The translations under genes were made by a program, and so were the position numbers. The notes under the pieces were generated by a model, which saw nothing but the letters and a program-made list of their open reading frames with translations, did not search any database and was not told the DNA's origin. A stretch of DNA of 64,000 nucleotides from Chromatiaceae bacterium (GTDB lineage: Bacteria > Pseudomonadota > Gammaproteobacteria > Chromatiales > Chromatiaceae). This document shows positions 17,001-26,061 of the stretch, in pieces; the first letter of the stretch is position 1, and each line of letters opens with the position of its first letter. The stretch lies in NCBI GenBank assembly GCA_024235215.1, contig JACKMU010000002.1, positions 1 to 64,000 on the forward strand, read 5' to 3'.

Positions 17001-17983
17001 GGTTTGGCGCCGCGACCGGTTGCCCCCTCATCCCGGATCTCTCCACCAGAACCGGTTGCAGCACCGGGGAAAGGTGAAATGGCGGTGGGATGATTGTGTG
17101 TCTCCACCTTCATCAGGATATGCAGGTATTCACGATTGTAGATGTAACTGTGGTCGCGCGGGTCGGGCAGGAAACGCTCCCCTTCCGGCCCTACCATCAC
17201 CGCCGCGTTATCCTTATATGCGGAGAGCACATTCTCTGGCGAGCAGTGAGTGGTATTGCGAATCATCTGAAACAGGGATCTCTCCTGAGGTTCGCCGTCT
17301 ATCACCCAGCTGGCGTTGAAAATCTTGTGCCGGCAGTGTTCGGAGTTGGCCTGAGCGAACATCATCAACTCAATGTCATTCGGATTTCGTCCGAGCGCAG
17401 TGAAACTCTCCACCAGGTAGTCGATCTCATCTTCAGAGAGCGCCAGTCCCAGGTTCTGATTAGCCTGTTGCAGTGCGGGCCGGCCCGCTCCCAACAGGTC
17501 GATAGCCTGACAAGGCTTCGGCGTGGCATGGACGAACAGGGCGTCGGCCTCTTCGCTGTCATAGAGCACGGCTTCGGTCATGCGATCGTGCAGCGGCGCC
17601 ACGAGCTGATCGATCTGGTCGGCGTCCGGATCCATTGCCAAAGAGAGCGTGTAGACGATGCCGCGCTCCAACCTTCTGATCTTACCCAGACCACAGTGAT
17701 GCGCGATATCAGTTGCCTTGCTTGACCAGGGAGAGATGGTCCCGGGCCGAGGCACAACCAGCGCCTGGATACCCATAGGCGCCTGCTCCGGCAACCGGGG
17801 CCCATACCTTAATAACCGCTCCAGGATTTGTTGTTCTCGCTCATCCAGCGCCTCATCGAGATCCGCAAAGTGGATAAACTCGGCGTAGACTGATACCGGC
17901 GCAGCTGCCAGCAAGCGCAGACGCTGTTCCAGCTTTTTTATTCGAAATTCCGATAAAGCAGGAGCACCGCGAAGAATGAGCAT
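14096..17983 (-). CDS. purL: Phosphoribosylformylglycinamidine synthase
   Basis: The protein has 1295 residues, the normal size of the large proteobacterial PurL. The N-terminal PurS-like domain, two AIR-synthase-like halves (NSEHCRHKIFNASW, KVETHNHPTAISPFPGAATG) and a C-terminal glutaminase domain (GVCNGCQML with the catalytic Cys, and AHGEGRAEF) are all present. It makes formylglycinamidine ribotide in purine synthesis in the cytoplasm. It is a monocistronic housekeeping gene, divergent from prsT across 276 bp that show no other gene. Confidence 0.98.
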   Translation of the reverse strand: MLILRGAPALSEFRIKKLEQRLRLLAAAPVSVYAEFIHFADLDEALDEREQQILERLLRYGPRLPEQAPMGIQALVVPRPGTISPWSSKATDIAHHCGLGKIRRLERGIVYTLSLAMDPDADQIDQLVAPLHDRMTEAVLYDSEEADALFVHATPKPCQAIDLLGAGRPALQQANQNLGLALSEDEIDYLVESFTALGRNPNDIELMMFAQANSEHCRHKIFNASWVIDGEPQERSLFQMIRNTTHCSPENVLSAYKDNAAVMVGPEGERFLPDPRDHSYIYNREYLHILMKVETHNHPTAISPFPGAATGSGGEIRDEGATGRGAKPKAGLTGFSVSNLRIPGMEQPWESDNGKPERIVSALDIMLEGPIGGASFNNEFGRPNLCGYFRTFEQWVDGPSGRELRGYHKPIMLAGGLGSISEGMIEKRVFPAGSQLVVLGGPAMLIGLGGGAASSMASGTSQEDLDFASVQRSNPEMERRCQEVIDRCWSLAEENPILFIHDVGAGGLSNALPELVHDAGRGGSFELRQVPNDEPGMSPLEIWCNEAQERYVLAIDADRLELFERICERERCPYAVVGQATEEEYLCLGDGYFENQPIDIPMPLLFGKPPQMQRDVKHRTFHKPEADFGAINLREAALRVLRLPTVADKSFLITIGDRSITGQVARDQMVGPWQVPVADLAVTLSDYLSYSGEAMAIGERTPLALLDAPASGRMAVGEAITNLAAAAIERIGDIKLSANWMAPAGHPGEDANLYDTVRAVAMELCPELGIAIPVGKDSMSMKTVWQQRGEACAVTAPLSLIVSAFTPVSDVRRTLTPQLRTDRGDSDLILVDLGKGRNRLGASALAQVYGELGHQGPDLNDPAALKRFFMLIQELNRDGLLLAYHDRSDGGLFTTLCEMAFAGRCGLSLQIDDLGEDDLAILFNEELGAVVQVLHPDTDQVLKALHDAGLGHHSHVIGTVNSDQQIEIERGGSAIFSISRAQLQQVWSETSSAMQALRDNPECAYEEFARIADERDPGIQVRLSFDQNANPAAAMIARRVRPQVAILREQGVNGQVEMANAFHRAGFDCIDVHMSDIIEGRVTLDRFKGVAACGGFSFGDVLGAGEGWAKSILFNSRARDQFAAYFRRSDTFTLGVCNGCQMLSNLHELIPGADHWPHFVRNRSEQFEARLVTVSVEQSNSVLLQGMQGSAIPIVVAHGEGRAEFHDEVQRQSAAGKVVMRYLENDGSYAFRYPANPNGSPDAIAGLTSTDGRVTIMMPHPERVIRSVQHSWHPDDWGEAAPWLRLFYNARVWVD

Positions 17984-18259
17984 GATTCACCCTATTCTGG
18001 CCATCTGAAAATAGACCTCCAATGATACTGCAACCGACCGCATAATGCTCTCTGACCGAACCGCACTCCTTCTGACCGATAGCGGCTTGTCCGTTTAAAA
18101 ATCTGCCCATAGCAGCCGATAGCTTTACCAGTAAGACACATTCAATCGATCCCGCTGTTATCAGGCCCGGGTGAAATCTGCAGCAGCAGTGGACAATCCG
18201 CCCAAATTCGACGCCAGTTCAGTTAAAATTTTGGGAGAATCCACCATGGAGCCAGTAAA

Positions 18260-21079
18260 TTGATCAATCTCACCAGTATCCGGATGCTCATTTTGAGCGT
18301 GCTATTGACAGCCGCAGTTAATGTCAGTGCCGAGTCCGCCCCCGAGTATTACGAAGCCGCAGTGATACGCTTCGAAAACAAGGAGTACCGCACCGCTTCG
18401 ATCCTGTTGAAAAACGCGCTGCGGCTCGATCCTCAGCATCTGCCGTCGCGAATCCTGCTGGGAAAGAGCCTGATCCATGCCGGTGATGTGGCAGGCGCAG
18501 AGAAAGATCTGAAGATCGCCCGCGAGTACGGTGCTGACGAATCCCTGGTGGTGACGCTGCTGGGAAGCGCCTACCTGATCCAGGGTAAATATGAAACACT
18601 GCTCGATGAGATACGCAGCGGCGGCAGGTCGACTGAAATCGAAACACAGATTCTGGTACTGCGCGCCTACGCCCAGATTCACCTCGGGGATCTCGAGAAG
18701 GCGGAGGCGGAGCTGAATCGTGCTCACCGGCTGATGCCGGATAATCCTGGTCCGCTGCTGGGTCTGGCAATGGTGGCTATACGCCAGGGAGATCTGGAGG
18801 GGGCAGAAAGATTCGTAGCGCTGGCACGCGAGCGGCAGCCGCAGGAGTCGGAGATCCAGTTCGCCCAAGGAGAGATCAAGCGGCTGCGTGGAGAGAATGA
18901 TAGCGCAATTCAATATTTCAACCGCAGTATTGAGCTGGATCCGCAGAAGATGGATGCGCGTCTGAGTCGGGCGGCGCTGCTGATCACCAGCGACCAGGAG
19001 GAGGCAGCTCAGGAGGATATTGACTACATCCTCACCTACTCGCCGAACAATCTACAGGCGATATACCTGAAAGCGATGATCCTGGCCCGGGCCGGAAAAT
19101 ATGCGCAGGCATCTGCTGAGCTACAGGTTGTATCACAGACACTCTCCAACCTGAAACCCGGGTTCATCAACAGCCACGGACCTACCATGCTGCTGATGGG
19201 CACGCTGGACTATCTGCAGAACGATCTGGAGAAAGCGAAATCGCGCTTGAAACGTTATGTCAAACTCAATCCGCAACACCTGCAGCCACATCTGCTGCTG
19301 GCCAAGACACTGATCAAGCTGGGTGACAACGTGGGCGCGGTATTGACACTGAAACCGTTGCTGCAGCAGCACGGGGAGAATCCCGATCTGCTCTTCCTGA
19401 TCGGCACCGCCTACCTGAACGACGGCCTCTACACCGAGGCCAGTGAGTATCTGGACAAGGCCGCGTCCCGGCAACCCGATTTACCGAAAGTTCGCACCAA
19501 TCAGGCATTGAGCATGCTGGGTACCGGCAACACCGAGGGTGCGATGCAGGCACTCGAGGCGGTACTCAGCCTGGAAGGGGATCATGCCAAGGCGGGGCTT
19601 CTCCTGGCCAATATTCAATTGCGCAAAGGCCAGTTCTCCAACGCACTGAAAACCCTGGAACTACTGATCGGAGAATCGCCCGACAACCCGCTCCTGCACA
19701 ACCTGATGGGCATGGCCTACCTCAACCAGGGAGAGCGCGAAGCGGCGCATGCGGCGTTCAGCAGAGCGCTGCAGCTGGCACCGGATTTCCACCCGGCACG
19801 GCTCAATCTGGCTGCGGTGGAGGCCGCGGATCGACACTACCCGGTGGCCAGGGAACAGTTTGATCAAATTCTGCGCCAGACACCCGATGATGTGCGCGCG
19901 ATGGAAGGGATGGCGAAGCTCGCCGAACTCCAAAACCGGAAAGATGAGGCGATCTCCTGGATGGAGAAGATTCGCAATACTGATTCCATGACCCCTTCTC
20001 CCGCGGTATTGAGCCGGTTGGCGGAGCTCTACCTGGAGAATGGGCGGCCGGAGCTGGCGCTGGAGGTGGCCAATGAGCTGGGTTACCTCCAGCCGGGTGA
20101 ACTGACCGCGCTCGACCTGAAGGGACGCGCCTACCTGGCATTGGGGAACCGGGAGTCGGCGGCCGACCAGTTCCGGATTATGCACCAGTCCCGCCCCAAC
20201 TCCGCTGAGACACTGCAGCGCATAGCCGCGCTGCTGATGCAGGCGGGAGATCTGAACAATGCGGAGAAGGCGGTCAACGATGCGTTGCAAAAAGCACCAG
20301 GACTGATTGCCGCGCGCGGTACCCGAATCCTGTTGGAGCAGCAATTGGGCAGGAGCGAACAGGCACTCACCCATGCACGGCAGCTGCGTGACGACCATCC
20401 CGACCGCTCTTTGGGCTACCGCCTGCTGGGCGACCTCCTGATGAGCAGGGGGGAGTTTCGCGCCGCAGCGGACGCCTATGCTGGCGGACTCAGCGTGGAA
20501 CCCGAGAGTATGCTATTGATGCTGCAGTTCCGCGCCGAGTACGCTGCGAACAATACCGTACCCTGGTCGTTACTCACGCGCTGGATAGAGAATCATCCTG
20601 AGGACACCCGCATCCACGATCTGCTTGGTGCGCTCTATAACCGTGCGGGAGATTACGAGCGCGCACGCATCCATTACGAAAAAGTACTGGAGCTGCAACC
20701 CGATCAAGCCGCTGCCTACAACAATTTGGCTAGCGTCTATGCCAGACTGGGGCTGCCCAAGAGCATAGACCTGGCACGGCGCGCTTACGAACTGGATCCA
20801 AACGACGCTGCAGTCAATGACACGCTTGGCTGGCTGCTGGTGCAGTCTGGAGAGTTTCAGAGCGGCCTCGAGTACCTGCGTCAGGCGCAGGTGCGTGCCT
20901 CGGCACGAGCGGAAGTACGTTATCACCTGGGGGTGGCACTGTACGGGCTCAGCAGGTATGACGAAGCCGAACGGGAACTCAAGCTGGCCATCGCCCAGAG
21001 TGAGACCTTTGCAGGTGCTGCAGACGCGCACGACCTATTGGAAAAAATCGCGCGCGACAAGCAAGCCTCAGGCAACTGA
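18260..21079 (+). CDS. PrsT-like TPR-repeat protein of the PEP-CTERM system
   Basis: The protein has 939 residues from a TTG with GGAG eight bases upstream; an ATG eight codons later lacks a ribosome site. A signal peptide (MLILSVLLTAAVNVSAES) is followed by some twenty tetratricopeptide repeats over the whole length. Length and repeat pattern match the PEP-CTERM system TPR protein PrsT. Many PrsT proteins are lipoproteins, but I see no lipobox cysteine here. It is thought to assist export or assembly of exosortase-sorted proteins and exopolysaccharide. A PEP-CTERM substrate gene follows 176 bp downstream; exosortase and polysaccharide genes are absent from the window. Confidence 0.85.
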   Translation: MINLTSIRMLILSVLLTAAVNVSAESAPEYYEAAVIRFENKEYRTASILLKNALRLDPQHLPSRILLGKSLIHAGDVAGAEKDLKIAREYGADESLVVTLLGSAYLIQGKYETLLDEIRSGGRSTEIETQILVLRAYAQIHLGDLEKAEAELNRAHRLMPDNPGPLLGLAMVAIRQGDLEGAERFVALARERQPQESEIQFAQGEIKRLRGENDSAIQYFNRSIELDPQKMDARLSRAALLITSDQEEAAQEDIDYILTYSPNNLQAIYLKAMILARAGKYAQASAELQVVSQTLSNLKPGFINSHGPTMLLMGTLDYLQNDLEKAKSRLKRYVKLNPQHLQPHLLLAKTLIKLGDNVGAVLTLKPLLQQHGENPDLLFLIGTAYLNDGLYTEASEYLDKAASRQPDLPKVRTNQALSMLGTGNTEGAMQALEAVLSLEGDHAKAGLLLANIQLRKGQFSNALKTLELLIGESPDNPLLHNLMGMAYLNQGEREAAHAAFSRALQLAPDFHPARLNLAAVEAADRHYPVAREQFDQILRQTPDDVRAMEGMAKLAELQNRKDEAISWMEKIRNTDSMTPSPAVLSRLAELYLENGRPELALEVANELGYLQPGELTALDLKGRAYLALGNRESAADQFRIMHQSRPNSAETLQRIAALLMQAGDLNNAEKAVNDALQKAPGLIAARGTRILLEQQLGRSEQALTHARQLRDDHPDRSLGYRLLGDLLMSRGEFRAAADAYAGGLSVEPESMLLMLQFRAEYAANNTVPWSLLTRWIENHPEDTRIHDLLGALYNRAGDYERARIHYEKVLELQPDQAAAYNNLASVYARLGLPKSIDLARRAYELDPNDAAVNDTLGWLLVQSGEFQSGLEYLRQAQVRASARAEVRYHLGVALYGLSRYDEAERELKLAIAQSETFAGAADAHDLLEKIARDKQASGN

Positions 21080-21179
21080 TAACCCGTATTGTCAGGTTAT
21101 TTTACAGATAGTAATTTAATTCTTTTAAACAGCGTGGCACTTGCTCGCTAGTTATTGTTAATTCAGGTAATTTTTTAGT

Positions 21180-21195
21180 TGGTTCGTTATTTGCT
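21180..21195 (+). promoter_or_regulatory. Candidate sigma-54 (-24/-12) promoter of the PEP-CTERM gene
   Basis: The 16-mer TGGTTCGTTATTTGCT matches the sigma-54 consensus TGGCACGNNNNTTGCW at all but two defined positions, with GG and GC exactly ten bases apart. It lies 60 bp upstream of the PEP-CTERM start codon. It implies activation by an enhancer-binding protein, possibly PrsR-like. Confidence 0.6.
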
Positions 21196-21255
21196 AGTTA
21201 ATGAGCCATAGAAAACATTGACGTAACAATCGTCACGATTTGGAGTTCGGTTTAA

Positions 21256-22242
21256 ATGCGTATCGAAAAACTGAAAACAGGCTTGGCCATCGCTGCGTTG
21301 GGACTCTCCGCCAACGTCCACGCCTTCACGACTGACGGCTACCTGAATGATTGGTTGGTCGCGCAAAACAGCTGGACTGCGCGAACAGATGTCGGCATTG
21401 GTATCGACGTCAATGCGAACGGTCTCTCCTCTACCTATGGCGGCCAGCCTTACGATGCCGAAAGGCTGCTGGCTGCGGTCGACTGGAGTTCCAACACCCT
21501 CCATGTGGCGGTGATCACCGGGCTCAGACCGGACTCCGGTTACAGCAGCCAGGTTGATACAGGTTCAGCGGATGGCTGGCGCCCGGGTGACCTGCTCATT
21601 TATACCGGTACCAACTATCAGGCGAGTCAGATCTGGAACATCAATGGCACGGATCTCAACTGGACCAATTTAAACGTCAACTACGGCAACGGTGTAGGAA
21701 GAGCCACCAATTCCGAAGTCTACGGACTGCAGGTTCCGGATGAAAGGGACAGCGCCGGCACCCTGGACATTGGTGACGGCTCCTCTGATCTGGACGGCGA
21801 CACCGGCCACAACAGTATCCTGCGCAACGTCATCTCCGGCGGTGACTGGTTCACCAGAAGCCGAGGCAGCGGCTCACCCGTACTGCCCACCTCCCTGGTT
21901 GAAAATACCGGCACGGTAGAGGGCTCCGGAGAGGTTGTCTACACCGAAGCAGGGTTCAGCAACGGGGTTGATTTCACTCCAGAAAGCGGTGAGCACTATG
22001 TCGTCGAAATGGCTATCGCCCTGACCAGCTTGGGCTGGAGCCAGGGAGACGATACCTTCAACGTAGCACTGCAGTGGGGCATGAACTGCTCCAACGACTG
22101 GATCAACGGTCACGGCACATTCGTTAATGACACCCCCAACCCACCGGGTAACCAGGTACCCGAGCCTGCGGTCATCGCACTGTTGGGAATGGGACTGGTC
22201 GGCATGGGCTACCGCAGAAAGCAACTGCAGGCAGAGAGCTGA
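21256..22242 (+). CDS. PEP-CTERM sorting-domain protein
   Basis: The protein has 328 residues. The signal peptide (KLKTGLAIAALGLSANVHA) precedes an exported domain beginning TTDGYLNDWLVAQNSW, a pattern seen in secreted carbohydrate- or surface-associated domains, though I cannot name the family. The C-terminus VPEPAVIALLGMGLVGMGYR is a canonical PEP-CTERM signal with a basic tail. It is probably processed by exosortase and released or anchored at the surface. A sigma-54-like promoter lies upstream and an intrinsic terminator downstream, making it a self-contained unit. Confidence 0.9.
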   Translation: MRIEKLKTGLAIAALGLSANVHAFTTDGYLNDWLVAQNSWTARTDVGIGIDVNANGLSSTYGGQPYDAERLLAAVDWSSNTLHVAVITGLRPDSGYSSQVDTGSADGWRPGDLLIYTGTNYQASQIWNINGTDLNWTNLNVNYGNGVGRATNSEVYGLQVPDERDSAGTLDIGDGSSDLDGDTGHNSILRNVISGGDWFTRSRGSGSPVLPTSLVENTGTVEGSGEVVYTEAGFSNGVDFTPESGEHYVVEMAIALTSLGWSQGDDTFNVALQWGMNCSNDWINGHGTFVNDTPNPPGNQVPEPAVIALLGMGLVGMGYRRKQLQAES

Positions 22243-22270
22243 TCCGGTTACGACACCAGCATCAACCTAA

Positions 22271-22297
22271 GAGCGGTCAAGTGACCGCTCTTTTTTT
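22271..22297 (+). terminator. Intrinsic terminator after the PEP-CTERM gene
   Basis: A 9-bp stem (22271-22279 with 22282-22290) is followed by seven T residues, 28 bp after the stop codon. Confidence 0.92.
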
Positions 22298-22490
22298 GCC
22301 CGAATGTTTAAGAATATCGCGCAGCATATTGGTTTCACAAGGAAATTTCAGAAGGTGTGGCGTATCGGTGACTACGGCTGACTGAGGAATGATTTCTCGT
22401 GGAATCAAGAGACAAGCGAGATCAAGTATAATTTATGAAATCTTCGGGTTAGTTCAGCACCACGTCCCCCCTCCTCCAGCCCCCTTCGGA

Positions 22491-23654
22491 TCAGTCTGAA
22501 ATCAGCAGACGTTCAGCCAACCATCCTGCCACAAACCGGTGTCCAGCGACCGACAGGTGGCCCTCATTGGGATGATAAAGCCGGCTGCCACCTGCTTGCC
22601 ACGCTTCACGCAGTGCGCTCGCCAAGTCGAAAAGCTGGATTCCCTCCACTGTTGCGAGATCCCGCAACAGCGCGCGCCGCAGAAAATCCTGATAACCGGC
22701 CGACAGACTGTCAGGCTGTTCGACGAAGGATTGGCCTGGAAGCAGTACCAGCTTCAACTCTGCCTGCCACTCTCCGGTGCTCTCGAGAATCAGCAGGAGA
22801 ATCGACCGAAACAGCTGCAGATAACCGGCAAAACGCTGCTCCAAAACCGTATCATCCAGTTTTTGCTGCGCCTGAAACAACCCGAGTCGCCGGGTAGTCT
22901 CCAGACTCCCCAGCCAGCGAACCAGTCCGTTCGATTGAGCTAGAGAAGTTCCCAACACCAGTTCGGTCAGGCTCTCAGCACGCGCTGCCGCAGACTGTGT
23001 CAGGAGTGGAACCGGACTGTTCCGCAGCACCAGGCTGCCATCGTTCTGCTGCTTGAAATAGGGCTTGGCATGATCCCCTTGGAGCGGGAACGGGCGCTGG
23101 TTGTCAAACAGATCATTACCGAGATAAACCACCAGCAGTACAACATCCGGCTTGAACAGGCGCACCCGATCACGGATCAACAGATACTGCTGATCGGTGC
23201 TGTATCCAGGTACACCGAAATTGAGGAACTCAACCCCCCGCTCCGCTTCACCTATAAGGTGGACAAAGGTTTGCTCTTCGTCGACACCCTGACCAAAGGT
23301 GAAACTGTCTCCTACCACGGCGAAACGGCGTTCTGCGCCAGGTTGCGGCGCACGACCACGCAAGCCAAAGCGGTTGATGCTGTAGTCGACATGGAAATCA
23401 TGGTGTTGGTGGGATCCGAACCAGCCGGGGTTGAGACGCCAACCCAATCGGGCATCATAGATGATCATTCCAGGCTGTAACTGATCGCTTTCCTCGATCG
23501 CACGCCGTTGCCAGGCAAGTAGCCATTCTGCTGCCCAGATGCTGATGCTCAGACTGACAAGAAGCGTAAACAGCGTATAGAGTCGAAAGCGAATGCGCGA
23601 TCTGCCGGTAAAAGCATCCGTCTGGTGCGGTAAATCTTTATCCGCCGCACTCAA
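22491..23654 (-). CDS. Membrane-anchored SGNH/GDSL-family hydrolase
   Basis: The protein has 387 residues, with a TTG start. One transmembrane helix (about 25-45) anchors a periplasmic SGNH domain: block I VVGDSFTFGQG with the nucleophilic Ser, block III LGNDL, and the terminal HPNEGHLSVAGH with the catalytic His. Such proteins often modify extracellular polysaccharides or lipids, and the nearby CTERM genes make an envelope role plausible, but the substrate is unknown. The next genes downstream in transcription lie across a 248-bp gap. Confidence 0.8.
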   Translation of the reverse strand: MSAADKDLPHQTDAFTGRSRIRFRLYTLFTLLVSLSISIWAAEWLLAWQRRAIEESDQLQPGMIIYDARLGWRLNPGWFGSHQHHDFHVDYSINRFGLRGRAPQPGAERRFAVVGDSFTFGQGVDEEQTFVHLIGEAERGVEFLNFGVPGYSTDQQYLLIRDRVRLFKPDVVLLVVYLGNDLFDNQRPFPLQGDHAKPYFKQQNDGSLVLRNSPVPLLTQSAAARAESLTELVLGTSLAQSNGLVRWLGSLETTRRLGLFQAQQKLDDTVLEQRFAGYLQLFRSILLLILESTGEWQAELKLVLLPGQSFVEQPDSLSAGYQDFLRRALLRDLATVEGIQLFDLASALREAWQAGGSRLYHPNEGHLSVAGHRFVAGWLAERLLISD

Positions 23655-23681
23655 TCCTCACGCTCCACACCCACGCCGGAA

Positions 23682-24089
23682 TCAGTGGGAATCAACTCGC
23701 CCCCGATGAAACAGGGAGTAGTAACGTACCCGGGCCGGTGCGTGCGACATCACACCGGAGATGACGATAACCCCCAGAAACAGAGGCAGTTTAAGCACGG
23801 GGACAAGTGGTATCAGCAACAATAGCAGCAGTTTTAGCAGAATGGCTTGTCCGCGCAGTTGCAGCAGCCAGTTGCCGTTGTTCCAGATCGATATCACTGC
23901 CAGGCCAACGCCCGACCAGAGGGTAAGAAAGAAGAAGCGCTGCCAATGATCCCCCTCTGCGGGATAGAGGAAACCACCGCCAAGTCCGGCAACACCGATC
24001 AAATGCAGGGTGCGAAGCATAATATTGACCCAGCGCTGGCCGGCGAACGAGCGCGATTCTACCGGGAAAAGCAGCTGCTTCAGATCCAT
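23682..24089 (-). CDS. Small integral membrane protein of unknown function
   Basis: The protein has 135 residues with about four predicted transmembrane helices, including a very leucine-rich one (LLKLLLLLLIPLVPVL). I do not recognise the family with certainty. It sits 3 bp after the metallo-beta-lactamase-fold gene and 27 bp before the SGNH gene, so the three probably form one transcript. Confidence 0.65.
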   Translation of the reverse strand: MDLKQLLFPVESRSFAGQRWVNIMLRTLHLIGVAGLGGGFLYPAEGDHWQRFFFLTLWSGVGLAVISIWNNGNWLLQLRGQAILLKLLLLLLIPLVPVLKLPLFLGVIVISGVMSHAPARVRYYSLFHRGRVDSH

Positions 24090-24092
24090 CCA

Positions 24093-24854
24093 TCACCCCT
24101 CGAACCATTCGCTCACCCGATCCTGACAGGTCAGAGTCAGTCTGCCCGCGATCCCTGGTACGGCTGTAATGAGTGCTTTGCAGGCTAACTCCGGCGAATT
24201 GTTTTGTTCACTGATATGAGCGACGACCAGCCGCTTCAGTCCGGCGTGGTAGACCTGCTCCAGAAAGCAGGCCGCCTGATGGTTACTGAGATGCCCCAGT
24301 GACCCGGCAATCCGGCGCTGCAGCGCTATCGGATAGGGACCTTGCACCAGCATCTCCCGGTCATGATTACACTCGAGCAGCAACGCACTGCAGTTGGAGA
24401 GCATCTCAACGATATGTGGTGTAATCGTACCAGCGTCGGTCAGCACTCCGACACGCGCCTGTGCTGTTTCAAAAACAAACTGGACCGGCTCGTGAGCGTC
24501 GTGCGGAACCGGATAAGCGGTCACCCGCACTCCACCGATTGTGATCGCCACCTGATGTCCGTGAATAATACGCACATCCGGTATCTCTCCCAGCCGCTGG
24601 CTGCGCAGCGTGCCATGCGTGAGCCACACCGGCAACCTGAATCTGCGCGCGAGCACTCCGACCCCGCGAATATGGTCCTGGTGCTCGTGGGTAACCAGTA
24701 TGCCGTGGAGACTCTCCGCAGCGATACCCAACATGGCGAGTCGCTGCTCCAGCTCCCGTGCGGTAAAACCACAATCGAGCAGCAGCCGGGTGCTGCCACT
24801 CTCGATCAGCGTGGCATTTCCGCGGCTGCCACTTCCCAGTGATGCAAAGCGCAC
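24093..24854 (-). CDS. Metallo-beta-lactamase-fold hydrolase, YycJ/WalJ-like
   Basis: The protein has 253 residues. The metal-binding motif THEHQDHIRG follows the N-terminal SLGSGSRGNATLIESG that typifies the YycJ-like group. Further ligands are in VPHDAHEP, LTDAGTI and AHISEQNN. These cytoplasmic proteins are probable nucleases or phosphodiesterases. The order bamC then this gene is common in gammaproteobacteria. Confidence 0.86.
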   Translation of the reverse strand: MRFASLGSGSRGNATLIESGSTRLLLDCGFTARELEQRLAMLGIAAESLHGILVTHEHQDHIRGVGVLARRFRLPVWLTHGTLRSQRLGEIPDVRIIHGHQVAITIGGVRVTAYPVPHDAHEPVQFVFETAQARVGVLTDAGTITPHIVEMLSNCSALLLECNHDREMLVQGPYPIALQRRIAGSLGHLSNHQAACFLEQVYHAGLKRLVVAHISEQNNSPELACKALITAVPGIAGRLTLTCQDRVSEWFEG

Positions 24855-24891
24855 CTAGGAGACTGCCGTTACAAGGCGGTTGCCAACAGCG

Positions 24892-26061
24892 CTAACGGAT
24901 CTGCTCCTGAATCAGGGTAAGAATACGCAGTGCCGTTTCCGAATCATCCCGGCCTCCAAGCGCATTCAACACCGATATTTCGGTCTCCCGCGCCTTGCCG
25001 GTAAGCTTTATCTGATACTGCGTCTGTTTGTCGATCTCCGCCTCGTCGACGTTCCAGAACACCAATTTACTGAGCCAGCCCTTCTCTTCGGCCGTACGCA
25101 TTGGGTCATTGTAACGGACATAGTAGACACCATCATTGCGGTCACGATCTTCCACCACAAATCCGACCCGGTCGAGTGCGACACCGGTCAACCTCCAGGT
25201 GCGATCGAATTCCTCACTCACTGTCAAGGATACTTGGCCAGCACTCTTGTTCAGCCGGGATCGTTGTTTACGAATCGGTTCCTTGGCACCCGCCAGTTGT
25301 GCTCCGGCAGCCTGATCCGTGCTGCCGAGATAGACCATCATCCGGCGCAGCATCACTACTTCCAGATCGTGATCGGTCTCGCGTGGATTCCACACGGTAC
25401 GCTCCACGTTGCCACTTCCGTCCTGAATTATCTTCTCCTGCATACCGCGATGGGTCAGGTACAATTCTGTGGTTCCTGGCTGCAATCCTTTTTCAATCCT
25501 CACCCGAAACTGATCCCGGGTGGATGACGAGTAGAGGCCGCCGGCGAATTTGCGAAAAGTGTCGGTGATGATGTCGCTCTTGACATCTGCGAGATTCTCC
25601 AGCCAGCCGGTGACCATAATTCCCACTGTCGGATCCTGCTCTTCGAGCAGAATGCCATTCTCCTGCCAGAACTCGATCACCCGATACCAGATATCTTCGG
25701 GCACTCCCTCGATCAGCAGCCAATGCTGGTCGCCATCACGCTTCACCTCGATATTCGCAACCGTGGGCAACACCCGCTGCTGCGTCGACCGGGTACCGAC
25801 CACAGGCTGGTTCTGCTCATACCTGGAGAGGGTTGCCGAACTCGGAACGTCCCCCGCTCCGGGTATCACCAGCTCATCCTGAATGCTACCGCTGGTCAGG
25901 TCGGGAGGAATCTCCAGGTTGCGCTCTGCCTGCTTGCCTTTTTTGTACTCCACCTTCCTGTCGGGGAGCACCTGATCGATTCCCGGTATACTGCTGCAAC
26001 CCGCGACGATGAAGGCCAGCAGGGAGAGGAATAGAGCTGTCGCACCGTTTCGTGTATTCAT
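24892..26061 (-). CDS. bamC: Outer-membrane assembly lipoprotein BamC
   Basis: The protein has 389 residues. The lipobox is FIVAGCSS (C22). An unstructured N-terminal segment is followed by two similar helix-grip domains, the second beginning GQVSLTVSEEFDRTWRLTG. BamC is an accessory lipoprotein of the BAM complex that inserts beta-barrel proteins. Its ATG abuts the dapA stop codon, the classical dapA-bamC (nlpB) gene order. Confidence 0.9.
   Translation of the reverse strand: MNTRNGATALFLSLLAFIVAGCSSIPGIDQVLPDRKVEYKKGKQAERNLEIPPDLTSGSIQDELVIPGAGDVPSSATLSRYEQNQPVVGTRSTQQRVLPTVANIEVKRDGDQHWLLIEGVPEDIWYRVIEFWQENGILLEEQDPTVGIMVTGWLENLADVKSDIITDTFRKFAGGLYSSSTRDQFRVRIEKGLQPGTTELYLTHRGMQEKIIQDGSGNVERTVWNPRETDHDLEVVMLRRMMVYLGSTDQAAGAQLAGAKEPIRKQRSRLNKSAGQVSLTVSEEFDRTWRLTGVALDRVGFVVEDRDRNDGVYYVRYNDPMRTAEEKGWLSKLVFWNVDEAEIDKQTQYQIKLTGKARETEISVLNALGGRDDSETALRILTLIQEQIR

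Noticed and set aside
21133..21148. A second TGGCAC box upstream of the PEP-CTERM gene
   Set aside because: The GC that would form the -12 element is only nine bases from the GG, one short of the required ten, and the TTGC box is missing. The site at 21180-21195 fits better.
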